A stretch of DNA of 22,500 nt from Mesostigma viride (GCA_009746045.1 RPFO01001775.1:1-22500), one strand, 5' to 3'. Counted from the stretch's first letter, positions 10,629 through 20,500 are shown. The notes: generated from the letters alone by a model not told the origin. A program made the numbers and translations.

Positions 10629-12029
10629 CGAGCCTGTGACGAGCCACGAGCCACGAGCCACGAGGTAGCCATGGCTGTCGGAGCTCATAACTTTCACGTT
10701 TGAGCACCGAATTTAGTCGTGAATATCACTATCGCTTCGTCTTTCTAAGACGCACATGCTGATATAATTTTCCGAATCTACGACGCAATACTTATGACGA
10801 GCAAACGCCCGTCGACGCAACGCAGTTTGGCGGATGCGCTCGCCTTCAACAATGCGGCAGCTGAGGCTGCCGCTTCGCCAGATCCGGCAGGCAGCGGTGA
10901 CACTAGTCGTGCACTGGTGGTCGCCCAGCAACCTCCCGGCCTCAATGCCTCGCCATCGGCATCGCCTGACCCTAAACGCGCCCGCCCCGCCGACAAAACT
11001 GGAGGGCCACGCTGGGCGGAAACACGCTTCTCGGAACCGCGCTTTCGGCCCCAACCTTTCCAGGTCGATGATTACGACTGGACCACCATTTCCCCGAGTG
11101 AGGCTATGCATCACATCTTCTTCGGGGACTACGCCTCGCTTTACGACCTGTGCCTCCATCTCCACGCCACTGGACGCCTCCTCGTCGACGACGGCCGACG
11201 CTGGCACAACATCAGCCAGATGTTCGGGTGTCCCCGCCCCCAACTCCAACACGCCGTCCTCAACTCTCTTCTCCAGAAGTCTGACGGCGAGATCTGGGCT
11301 CCATCCATCTCCGCCCCCGCATTCCGTTCCATCCTCACGGAAGCCTTTCAGCAGCACGTGACCCCCCTTGCTGCCGACATTTCAGCAATCGGCGGCACGC
11401 TGACTGCTGAACTTCCTCACATTTCCACCGCCGCCGCCTCCACCTCCACTGCCATTTCCGCCTCCACTGCCGACATCAAAGCCCAGCTCCTCGACCTCGA
11501 CCACCGCCTTCAAGCCACCGCCAACGCCCTTGAGAGCTTGCATGACACCGCCGGCCTCACCGCCCAGGCGGTGAAGGACCTCGCCGCCCAGCCGGCGCCT
11601 GCTGGCCCGGCCGGCGATGCTCCCTCCACCTGGGCGGACTTGCTTAAGCAGCACACCACCTCCACCACCTCCACCATCTCGGCACAACTCAAGCAACAAG
11701 CCCTCGACCTTCGCGAGGAAGCCGACATCGCGCGGCGCAGCCACAATGTCATCGTCAAGCACTTCGACCAGCAGGCAGGTGAGACCTCCACGAGCCTTCT
11801 TGAGGCATTTAAGGGGAGGGGACACCCCTAAAGGGCACTTTTCTGGAAACCATACCTATGCATGTGCTAAAAATCCAATGATGATTGGGGACCATTAATA
11901 TGATTTAAAAAAAAATTTCCAGCCACTTGGGGGGGGTACTAACCCCCACAGGGCACCGGTAACGCGCTAAAAATAGAAAAAGACGCTATTCTAGTCACAT
12001 TTTTCCTAGGGCAGTGGGCAAACATATTG

Positions 12030-12665
12030 GTACCAAATCATATATTCCCATATAGTTCCCTGACTTTTGAGAAATGCTACCTAATTTTGAGCACAAAATA
12101 ATCATGTTTACACACATTGATGGATTTTCCCGCAAAAAGGGTACTTTTTTAATGAAAAAAAAAATTATCAAATCATAAACACATGTCCAATAGGGCCAAA
12201 TCATATATTCCCAAATACTAGAGGTTGGGGGACATGCAGCCCCAAATTTTCAGGTCATTCTGACAAGCGCAGCCCTATTTGATGGATATTCCTAGATTGC
12301 CACCTGTGACGAAGCTAAGGGAGGTTTTAGCTAGTATTTAACCACACTAACACCCCTTTATACATCTAAGCCTCATGAAAACTGGCCAAACCACATACTA
12401 CCATTCTCTGCACATATGGTACCTCCTATGTTCAAGGTTTGACGCCATTCTGACAAGAACTGCCCAAGTTGCAACCATTCCAAGACGGCCACCCATGTAG
12501 ACGCTACAAGGAAATTAGAGTAACCATTTAGCCACACTAGCACCTCCTTCTTCATCAAAGACATCTGCAAACTGACCAAAGCACACATAATCAACTCTTG
12601 CACGCTGACGGCAACGCATGCTCAATGTGGGGGGTCATTGCGACAAGAACTGCTCAAGTTGATGG
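12030..12665. repeat. Degenerate 190-bp tandem repeat inside the DNA transposon
   Basis: TCATTCTGACAAGCGCAGCC-like blocks recur at 12255, 12445 and 12635 (periods 190 and 190), and CCAAATCATATATTCCCA-like blocks at 12032, 12195, 12384 and 12576. Sequence drift is strong. The combination of a TTCAGG block followed by TTCTGACAA loosely recalls the satellites at 2825 and 7020; that relation is only suggested. Confidence 0.65.
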
Positions 12666-14056
12666 GTTTCCTATATGACCACATGACAAGGCGCTAAGGA
12701 CCACTCAGTAAGTTAGTAACCCCACAGTGCCACGTAATATGCCATCCAACATGCACCAAAACCATATGCAGAGTATGTTTACAAAGTACAAAGGGGTGGC
12801 CACGCACCTCATATGTCTTCATCATCCCTCCAGCATGGCCAGCCTTGTAAATATGTGCATAGCCTTGACAATGGTAGCCCTAACATGCCTAAGCGGCATT
12901 TCCTATGTTTCTCCCAGGTTAGAGTGTAAGGTTGATGCCAACCAAGCTAATCAACACAACAACACCTCCTAAACTGTCCTCCCCGGCATGGATGACAAAC
13001 TGGGACTATGGAGGGCAAGGAACCAAGTAAGAACATGGTATATATAGCTTGCATGCAGTCATGCATGTCAACCATGGTTGGCTCAGCACATTGTAGTCTT
13101 GTCACATCATCATAACAAAGGAAAGCTCAAACAACCATTGGTGCCAGCTATCTACATGCAGTCACACAAATGCAATATCTCCAACATCATCATCACTATA
13201 ACACTTCCATCCCTGCACGATAAAATGCAAAGAAACCATTGGCGGCCCTTCACCGCATGAGCGCTGTGATGCCGCTGCGGCCTGTGAGGGTGCGTCACTC
13301 TCAAACAACAAGAAGCGTCCATACGCACAACATCCTTGCCAGAACACGTTTTATGAAATGCCTTATACCTTCCCGAAGAGCTATAGGCTGCGACTGAAGC
13401 GGCCCTGATCACGACATCAACGAAAACAATCTAAAGCTGCCAGGCATTCGACAACACAACGGCAAGCGACGGCGAGCTAGCTGGCGGAAACTGCCCAAAA
13501 AGAACGCAAAAAACCTCGAACGATGAGCTCATAGAAGAAAGCACCGATAGCAGATAACGTTCGCGACAAATCTGTACCTTGCCCTCGTAAATCCCTCGCC
13601 CAGGCGCGCAACAACAGCCGTTCTTCCATGGACAGGTCAGACACGCACTGCGCAGGTCTGAACAATTACTTACCGATAATGGCCGAAAATCTGGCAAAAA
13701 GCACCAGCTCGGTTTAGAATTCGATGCAACCGATATTAATGCCTGCTTCAAGGTCAGAACAGCCCCCAAAACCGCTATTTTACAGCCGCTATCATAAATT
13801 CTATTTCATTCCGCGCGACCAAAAAATTCAGATTACCCCCCATGCCGATGGCATAAAAAAACAACAGCGATATTGTAAACCAGCTGATTTCCGCCACAAA
13901 CTAACATCATAAACTCATCTACTTTTAGATTCGAGTAAAATTTTTGCATTTCGCCTGCCCTAGTGTGGTAGTTTCGCCTGAACGCAGTCGCCATGGCCAC
14001 TTCCGCAAGGGGTGCGCGCACCGTGCACGTGAAATTTGTGACCTTCGGCTCCGGCG

Positions 14057-14082
14057 CGAATTTTTTGGCGCCAAAAAATTCG
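14057..14082. repeat. 26-bp perfect palindrome next to the right transposon end
   Basis: The palindrome is centred on TTGGCGCCAA, with arms starting CGAATTTT, and it abuts the right terminal inverted repeat at 14083. The left end has no matching palindrome. It could be a subterminal transposase-binding or structural site; that is inference. Confidence 0.9.
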
Positions 14083-14899
14083 GGGGTGTCCCGTCCCCTT
14101 AAGCGCGCCATTCTTGCCCCCATGTTACTCACTGGTGAGCTGGACATGTCGGCTGTCCGCCTCCCCCGCGCGCGGGGGAAGGCTGGCCCGGCACCCGTGC
14201 TCCTCACCTTTAAGTACATGGCGGACAAGCTGGCGTTCCTTAAATGCCGCAAGAAGCTCTCGGAGACTCGCTTCACGCTGGACGACGACTTGACCCTGGC
14301 CCAGCAACAACGGCGACGCGAGCTATGGCCGACCTACCTTCAGCTCCGGCAGAGCGCAAGGGGGAAGCCGGTATACTGGAGGGGGGCGGTCATCCACGTT
14401 GACCACAAGCCCTGGCAGCCCCCTCCTGCCACCTCAGACTAGGAATATATATACCAGTAGTGTAGATTAGTAAGGCTTAGCCTAGCATGTGGCCCACGCG
14501 CATGTGCGCCCATAATGGCCCCCATGGATGATGCCTTCAACATTTAGCCATGCTTTGTCTATAATGGGACCCCCATGGATGTTGCATTAAGAGTTTAGCC
14601 ATGCTATGCCATGCAGAGAGATGCTCTCTGTCGAGAAGCCATGTCCTAGCTCTTGTATAGCCATGATGATCTTCCTCCCTCACAGGCATGCTCCCCCCTT
14701 ACCCGGGCATAGCGTGATAGACCATGAGGGTGCAGGTGCCTTGGTGCACCTAGAGCAGGGGTAGCTTACATTCCCACCCTTGCATGAAGTAGCCTAGAAT
14801 GTATTAAAAGCCATATGCCCCTTCTCAGGGCTATGCATGTGCTACATCTACTCCCAACGGAGTGATGTTGATAATTAATTAATTAATTAATGTATTAAA

Positions 14900-14980
14900 A
14901 GCCATATGCCCCTTCTCCGGGATATGTGCTACATGTACTCCCAACGGAGTTATTTTTCTAATTAATCAGTAAATAATAGC
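14900..14980 (+). mobile_element. Older retroelement 3'-end copy, right part
   Basis: This is the continuation of the copy interrupted at 10628. AGCCATATGCCCCTTCTCCG, then GTGCTACATGT, then the ACTCC-CAAC-GGAGT stem-loop (14937-14950), then a decayed A/T tail (TATTTTTCTAATTAATCAG). Its sequence matches 14800-14870 of the ORF1 element. Confidence 0.8.
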
Positions 14981-15115
14981 TTAGACCGGTAGGATTGCGT
15001 GTACCCATCCCTCCCTCCATCCATCCATCCATCGGGGTTAATGCTCCGTGACTCCCCAACGGGAGCACGAGTTAAATTAACTAACTAACTAATTCATAAA
15101 TAAATAAATTAATTA
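14979..15115 (+). mobile_element. Short retroposon, second family, with small CCAT tract
   Basis: The layout is TTAGACCGGTAGGATTGCGT, CCCATCCCTCC(CTCCATCC...) of about 25 bases, then a 40-base conserved block (15032-15071). The block contains CTCCC-CAAC-GGGAG (15052-15065), and it is followed by a TTAA/TAAC/TAAA tail. The same order occurs on the minus strand at 16785-15590. No coding capacity. Confidence 0.8.
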
Positions 15116-15136
15116 TGTCCGCACCATACGCAATTA

Positions 15137-15576
15137 TAGAATAGTTAGACAGTGGCCTTGTACATGCCCGCCTACTACAGGCACTACACCAGCTTAGGCC
15201 TAGCCTTTTTAGTCATGTACATGTGTGCCTATGCTGAGCCACCCTCCAGATGATGCCCAGCTTTATTTAATTATGCCGTGCCCATGCAGGGAGTAACTCT
15301 CTGCTGAGACGCCATGCCCTAGCTTTTGTATAGCTATGCTGATCTTCCCCCCCATGACAGGCTCCCCCTTCTGGGCATAGCTTGAAGTGGGCATAGCTTG
15401 AAGATCATGGGGATGCAAGTGCCCTGGTGCACCTAGAGCAAGGGTCCTTTACATCCCCACCCTTGCAGGAAGTAGCTTAGGATGTATGATAGGCCATATG
15501 CCCCCCTCTCCAGGGCTATGTGCTACATATACTCCCAACGGAGTTATGTTACAATTCAATTCAATTCAATTCAATT
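15137..15576 (+). mobile_element. 440-bp retroelement insertion with 12-bp target duplication
   Basis: It is flanked by CATACGCAATTA at 15125-15136 and 15577-15588. It contains the 3' region also seen after ORF1: a CAGGGAG-TAA-CTCTCTG hairpin (15287-15303), CCTAGCTTTTGTATAGC, ACCTAGAGCAAGGGT, the stem-loop ACTCC-CAAC-GGAGT (15531-15544) and a (CAATT)n tail. No ORF. It is either a 5'-truncated copy of the ORF1 element's relative or a short interspersed element sharing its 3' end. It landed between the two inverted copies of the second family. Confidence 0.85.
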
Positions 15577-15584
15577 CATACGCA

Positions 15585-16785
15585 ATTAGACTCGTGCTCC
15601 CGTTGGGGAGTCACGGAGCATTAACCCCGATGGATTGATGGATGGATGGATGGATGGATGGATGGATGGACGGACGGACGGACGGACGGACGGACGGACG
15701 GACGGACGGACGGACGGACGGACGGACGGACGGACGGACGGACGGACGGACGGACGGACGGACGGACGGACGGACGGACGGACGGACGGACGGACGGACG
15801 GACGGACGGACGGACGGACGGACGGACGGACGGACGGACGGACGGACGGACGGACGGACGGACGGACGGACGGACGGACGGACGGACGGACGGACGGACG
15901 GACGGACGGACGGACGGACGGACGGACGGACGGACGGACGGACGGACGGACGGACGGACGGATGGATGGATGGATGGATGGATGGATGGATGGATGGATG
16001 GATGGATGGATGGATGGATGGATGGATGGATGGATGGATGGATGGATGTGGATGGATGGATGGATGGATGGATGGATGGATGGATGGATGGATGGATGGA
16101 TGGATGGATGGATGGATGGATGGATGGATGGATGGATGGATGGATGGATGGATGGATGGATGGATGGATGGATGGATGGATGGATGGATGGATGGATGGA
16201 TGGATGGATGGATGGATGGATGGATGGATGGATGGATGGATGGATGGATGGATGGATGGATGGATGGATGGATGGATGGATGGATGGATGGATGGATGGA
16301 TGGATGGATGGATGGATGGATGGATGGATGGATGGATGGATGGATGGATGGATGGATGGATGGATGGATGGATGGATGGATGGATGGATGGATGGATGGA
16401 TGGATGGATGGATGGATGGATGGATGGATGGATGGATGGATGGATGGATGGATGGATGGATGGATGGATGGATGGATGGATGGATGGATGGATGGATGGA
16501 TGGATGGATGGATGGATGGATGGATGGATGGATGGATGGATGGATGGATGGATGGATGGATGGATGGATGGATGGATGGATGGATGGATGGATGGATGGA
16601 TGGATGGATGGATGGATGGATGGATGGATGGATGGATGGATGGATGGATGGATGGATGGATGGATGGATGGATGGATGGATGGATGGATGGATGGATGGA
16701 TGGATGGATGGATGGATGGATGGATGGATGGATGGATGGATGGATGGATGGATGGGGACACACATTCCTACCGGTCTAATCTATC
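15585..16785 (-). mobile_element. Second-family retroposon, inverted copy with expanded internal repeat
   Basis: In the minus direction it begins TTAGACCGGTAGGAATGTGT, runs through the CCAT/CCGT array and ends in the 40-base block (15630-15591), identical over its whole length to 15032-15071 in the other orientation. The flanks on both sides of the array match the short copy at 14979, so the array grew inside the element. About 25 bases of CCAT/CCCT repeat in the short copy correspond to about 1.1 kb here. Confidence 0.82.
15628..16754. repeat. (GGAT)n-(GGAC)n-(GGAT)n array, 1.1 kb
   Basis: About 9 GGAT-type units are followed by a pure GGAC block (about 15669-15960, about 73 units), then GGAT units to 16754 with a single GATGTGGAT interruption near 16047. 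Borders between the two unit types are sharp. Repeated Ser-Ile-His-Pro, Met-Asp-Gly-Trp or Arg-Thr-Asp-Gly frames across it are artefacts. Confidence 0.97.
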
Positions 16786-16827
16786 TACAACGTATCAAGC
16801 CAACTCTATTCTAAGCCGATCTCTACC

Positions 16828-17022
16828 CTAGGGGTCCTGTCTGGCGTGCTTCCCGCGTGTTTGCAATCGCGGGCGCTTCCCCACGGAAGGGGGTTCGTTG
16901 TCCTCTATGACCTGGGCCCACTTGGCCTTGTCCATCATCTTGTTCCAAATCACGGAGAGGCCTAGGCCCCCCATGTCCTCTACTAGCTGTTCTTTGAAGG
17001 TGCGGGCGTCCGCACCATGGCT
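16828..17022 (-). pseudogene. Unrecognised coding-like fragment, possibly LINE-derived
   Basis: A minus-strand frame reads ARTFKEQLVEDMGGLGLSVI, then WNKMMDKAKWAQVIEDNEPP, and stops at 16828. The GGLGL stretch with following hydrophobic/Lys-Trp pattern recalls the segment after the reverse transcriptase in L1-like ORF2 proteins. The match is short and weak. No start codon of its own is seen; the upstream part of the frame overlaps a plus-strand retroelement end. It could also be an unrelated exon remnant. Confidence 0.25.
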
Positions 17023-17027
17023 ACTGG

Positions 17028-17195
17028 AACACATAGTGGTGCAGGTGCACTTTGTGCACCCAGAGGTTGTGTAGTTCACACCCTACCCTTGCAGTTAGTA
17101 GCCCAGAATGTATTAAAAGCCATATGCCCCTTCTGAGGGATATGTGCTACAGGTACTCCCAACGGAGATATGTTTCAATTTAATTTTAATCTTTC
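17028..17195 (+). mobile_element. 5'-truncated retroelement 3' end
   Basis: It starts within the GGTGCAC-TTT-GTGCACC hairpin region (17044-17060), then AGAATGTATTAAAAGCCATA, TGTGCTACAGGT, ACTCC-CAAC-GGAG (17155-17168), and a decayed CAATTTAATTTTAAT tail. It is the shortest copy of the family in this window. Confidence 0.78.
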
Positions 17196-17524
17196 ATGGT
17201 TCCTGTGCCATCTATGTAACATCAAGGAGACAACCAGCGCAGGCCAGAAATCGGGAGAATCCGGACCATGGTAGCTCGAGCCTGACGCATATCCCATTAT
17301 TGGTTGTGATTTAATTTCCTCCGCGACCCCGCCATTTTCGTGCTCAGGACTACAGCTTCGCAAGGCAACCCCTTCTCGCAGGGCAACAGGGCTTGATCGC
17401 GAAAATCTTGGATGCGCAACCTGATGGTTGCTTGGTGTTTTATGACACACTGATTATTGCCAAGCTGAAATGCATTGCCTAGCTACCTGGACGCGCATCC
17501 TGACGGTTTGGTACCGAAATTTCC
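17196..17524. other. Probable 3' untranslated and flanking region of the cyclic-nucleotide gene
   Basis: Non-coding sequence downstream (minus direction) of the stop at 17525. It holds a diverged direct repeat, TGGATGCGCAACCTGATGGTT-like at about 17410 and TGGACGCGCATCCTGACGG at about 17489. It also holds a 22-base segment (17221-17242) repeated exactly at 18284-18305, just outside the last exon. I see no clear poly(A) signal. Confidence 0.4.
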
Positions 17525-20500
17525 CTACGTCCTCGCCGTCTTCACGCCCAGGAAATGCGACTTGATGTTCCGGTCAACCTCGGCCATCGTCGTGTCGTCC
17601 TTGCGACCGCGCGGGTGGTGGTGCGAGCGGGCGGGCTTGGTCACCACCGGCACCGTCTCCAGCAACGTGTGATAGAACGCGACGCGGGAGTCCGAGCTAT
17701 GCACGTCGCGCGGGTAAAACTGCGACGCGGGCTGCGGGCCCTGCGGCGCCGCCACCTCGCGCTTGGGCTTCCGGAGCGTGACGGCCGGCCGTGATGAGAA
17801 GCTGCTACAGCTGGTGTCCGGCCGGATGTTCCCGAGTGCCAACGGGGGCATGACAGGGTGCCCTGAGGGGGTGTCATTCCCCCCTCCTCCCCCAAGACCC
17901 GTGCTTCGGTACGTCGCTGGCGGATCGTTGTTCCCCAGCGCGCTCCCGCCGCGGGCTTCGCGATTATACTCACGCGGCGCGCCCAAGGATTCGTCCGAGG
18001 GGTTTGTCAGGTGGCGCGAATGGGGGCCCGCGCCGCCGCCAAGGGTCTCCGAGGACATCTCGCGCTGCGCAAGCCCCCCCCGGGGGTTCACCTCATGGGT
18101 GGGTGAATCAGGGCTGCTGCTGTCCACAGTGGAGCCGGGGGTGGGGAACAAGCGCCCGCTGGGCTGTGTGGCGGGTGGCAGTAGTAATGATGCCTCGACC
18201 TCGTTCTTGTGGAGTATCTGCCGCCCCTCGTAGCCCGAGTGCCGCCCGTCATAGTAATGGATCTGTGAATGGGTGCTCAGTATATCAAGGAGACAACCAG
18301 CGCAGTATATATTGAGATGGGTGCTCAGTATATATTGTGGGTGCAAGGCGATTGGGGCCGGCATGCATGGGCGGTTGAGATTGTGGGTGCAAGGCCATGG
18401 GGGCCAGCATGCGTGCGCGGTTCAGATTGTGGGTGCAAGGTGATGGGGGCAGGGTGCATGCACAGTTTAGATTGCCAAGAAAAGGAAAGTGGGGGTTGCT
18501 ACAAGGGGGGGGGCCGCCATGCATGCACAGTGTCCCAAATGTTGGGATCCAGGAGATGCGATATGGTGCCAAACATTTGGTGTCATGGATGGCTCTTGCT
18601 TTCGCACGGGGTTCACTCCTGCTAGATTCACTGAAAGTGCTACATGAGACAGCAATGAGCGCACAGCGAGGTCCATTACGTAGGAGGGAGGCAAAACCAC
18701 ACACTTCGGGAGATACACGGAAGATTGCAAATAAACTTTTTTCTTGGGGGAAAAAGAAGAAAAGCAAGGCGTGGGTGGGATTTGATCCTACTGATGCAAC
18801 TTCCGCCAATCTTCTGCGCCATCTATGATTGTGATAAACCTGAAATTGAGCGCCAACGGTAAACAGACCGACTGTCCCCATCAGGAAATAGCAACAATTT
18901 CAGTTAAGCAACAATTTCAGTTAAGAGTTATCTCAATCATCTAAATGAGGGTTGCAAACATCCTCTACACTTCACCAGGCAAGGAAAGAAAAGAATTACT
19001 ATCCCTCAGCTTGACCACATTCATACTGTTTTTTCCTTGCCCCCTCTCCTCAACTTGAACGCGAGCTCTTAATGATTTCATTTCCCCTCCCCTGGACCGC
19101 GCATTATCAAAAGATCAATTCTCCCCCCCCCCTCACCTTGAAGGCAAGCTCTTCCAATAGCTTCTTGATGACCTCGGGCGGCATGCGGTTGAGGAAGTGG
19201 GCCTTGGAGATGGACAGCAGCTCCACGTCGGTCAACGTTTCGACGTACCTGCAACATGCGCGTACGTCAAGGATAGGATAAGAGGGTTGTTTTTATTAGG
19301 TGTGCCACTCTACAGGATAAGCTCAATATGCTGATGGCATGGTCATCGTCTCCACGTACCTGCGGCAAGGGTGTGGGCCAGGAAGGGAGGATCAGGGGGG
19401 GAGCTACATAGGCAGGCCACTATGTACATCATCTACACGACACTAGCCCGCGCCCTTTCACGAGTAATGGATCGGCAGGCCACGATGTACATTATCTACT
19501 CGATACTAGCCCACGCCTGTATACAAGTATTCGATAGGCAGGCCACTGAATACAGGAACCGATGGGACAGCCACAAGTGTCAAGGTCTCCACGTACCTGT
19601 GTGCACACACAAACGTGGTTGCAAGGACAGGAGTAACGGTACGGGTTGTCTGCCACCGTTCTACTATAGGGTGCGCGACTGTACTACTCTATCGATACAA
19701 GATACGAGCTGGCGCTGTCCATCAGCGCCTCAAAACACGTGCAGCAAAGCAGGGGGTCGCGGGGGGTTGGCTAACGTGGGGTTTGCCCGGGGGGTGGCTA
19801 CTCGCGCCACGGACACTATCGCGCCACTAAGACGGAGTATTCAAACGGGTGCCTACCCTACCACATGTGGTCGAGATGTATCATGGGATACTGGGTATAG
19901 CGCTGCGGTTAAAAATACAAAGTTCCAGTGAACCGGCCAGCCACGCACCACTTGCGCGCGAGGTCCTTGTAGACGCTCGTGAGCCCAAACGAGCTGCCAG
20001 GTGTCAGGTGGGTGATGACCGCGCCCGGGTGCTTGCGGTGGTGGCGGGTGATCATGTTGGCCGTCTCGCGCAGCTGCGGGCCGAACCAGACCACGCATGC
20101 ATACGTGAATAGTTACTCATCGATGCATGTGTGAAATGAAGTATTACATACATATGTGGATACTGGATACATATGTGAATTGTAGTTTCTTGGCTGCCGC
20201 ATGCAGCGGCAGGCAGGCAGCCATGGCCACACATGTATAAAGTAAATAGGTAAGTGTTAGCGTCTTCATGGTACGCATCATGTTGGCTGTCTCAAACAGA
20301 AGCATGCCAGCAGATAGCCTCGGTCGGTGTTATATGGATCAGTACATCTGTAATTATATGTCATACATCAAATGGGCCGTTTCACGCAGCTGCATGCCAG
20401 CAGATAGCCTCGGACAAACAGATACGGGATAGTTACCATCTTACATCATAGTGGATATCCCCGTTCTATACTACTATCATAGTAGATAGTTGTAGATGAT

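Larger units (their letters stand above)
11813..14098. mobile_element. TTAA-flanked non-autonomous DNA transposon
   Basis: Terminal inverted repeats are GGGGAGGGGACACCCC (11813-11828) and GGGGTGTCCCGTCCCC (14083-14098), 15 of 16 bases matching. TTAA lies directly outside each end (11809-11812 and 14099-14102). It splits an ORF1 whose two halves stay in frame, which shows it is an insertion. A TTAA target duplication is the hallmark of piggyBac-type elements; a TA-duplicating mariner cannot be excluded. Inside I see no transposase: only short chance frames, AT-rich sequence and a degenerate 190-bp tandem repeat. Confidence 0.85.
10794..14442 (+). pseudogene. L1 ORF1-like RNA-binding protein gene, split by a DNA transposon
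   Basis: Coding parts are 10794-11812 and 14103-14442, about 452 codons if the insertion and one TTAA are ignored; the frame is the same on both sides (GCA TTT AA / G CGC GCC). The N-terminal third is low in complexity. Residues about 200-275 are Ala/Ser/Thr-rich with heptad-like Leu, suggesting a coiled coil. ARRSHNVIVKHF is the first strand of the ORF1 RRM-like domain. VLLTFKYMADKLAFLKCRKK and FTLDDDLTLAQQQRRRELWP follow the L1 ORF1 C-terminal pattern, ending KPVYWRGAVIHVD. As the DNA stands, the first part stops six codons into the insertion (KGRGHP, stop at 11829). The second part could start at ATG 13993 inside the transposon, adding about 37 unrelated residues, so two truncated proteins are possible. 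ORF1 proteins coat element RNA and act as nucleic-acid chaperones. Confidence 0.85.
10629..14888 (+). mobile_element. ORF1-only L1-like retroelement (half-LINE) with target-site duplication
   Basis: The element begins with a (CGAGCCA)3-like leader, carries one L1 ORF1-type gene (10794-14442), and has a 446-base 3' region ending in the stem-loop ACTCC-CAAC-GGAGT (14850-14863) and an ATTA-repeat tail (14871-14892). AATGTATTAAA occurs at both ends (10618-10628 and 14889-14899). Removing the element and one duplicate rebuilds the intact 3'-end repeat seen elsewhere (GAATGTATTAAAAGCC). No reverse transcriptase or endonuclease frame is present between ORF1 and the tail, so it is non-autonomous, like mammalian HAL1. 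A 2,286-bp DNA transposon (11813-14098) lies inside; without it the element is about 1.97 kb. Confidence 0.82.

Noticed and set aside
10713-11357. 214-residue minus-strand frame opposite ORF1
   Set aside because: It is a shadow of the GC-rich ORF1 coding strand; no domain resemblance.
15586-16831. Long Ser-Ile-His-Pro and Met-Asp-Gly-Trp repeat proteins
   Set aside because: Tetranucleotide repeats stay open in all frames on both strands; flanks are retroelement sequence without a gene context.
17763-18233. Plus-strand frame of 156 residues
   Set aside because: It is antisense to the terminal exon of the cyclic-nucleotide gene, whose phase-matched joins support the minus strand.
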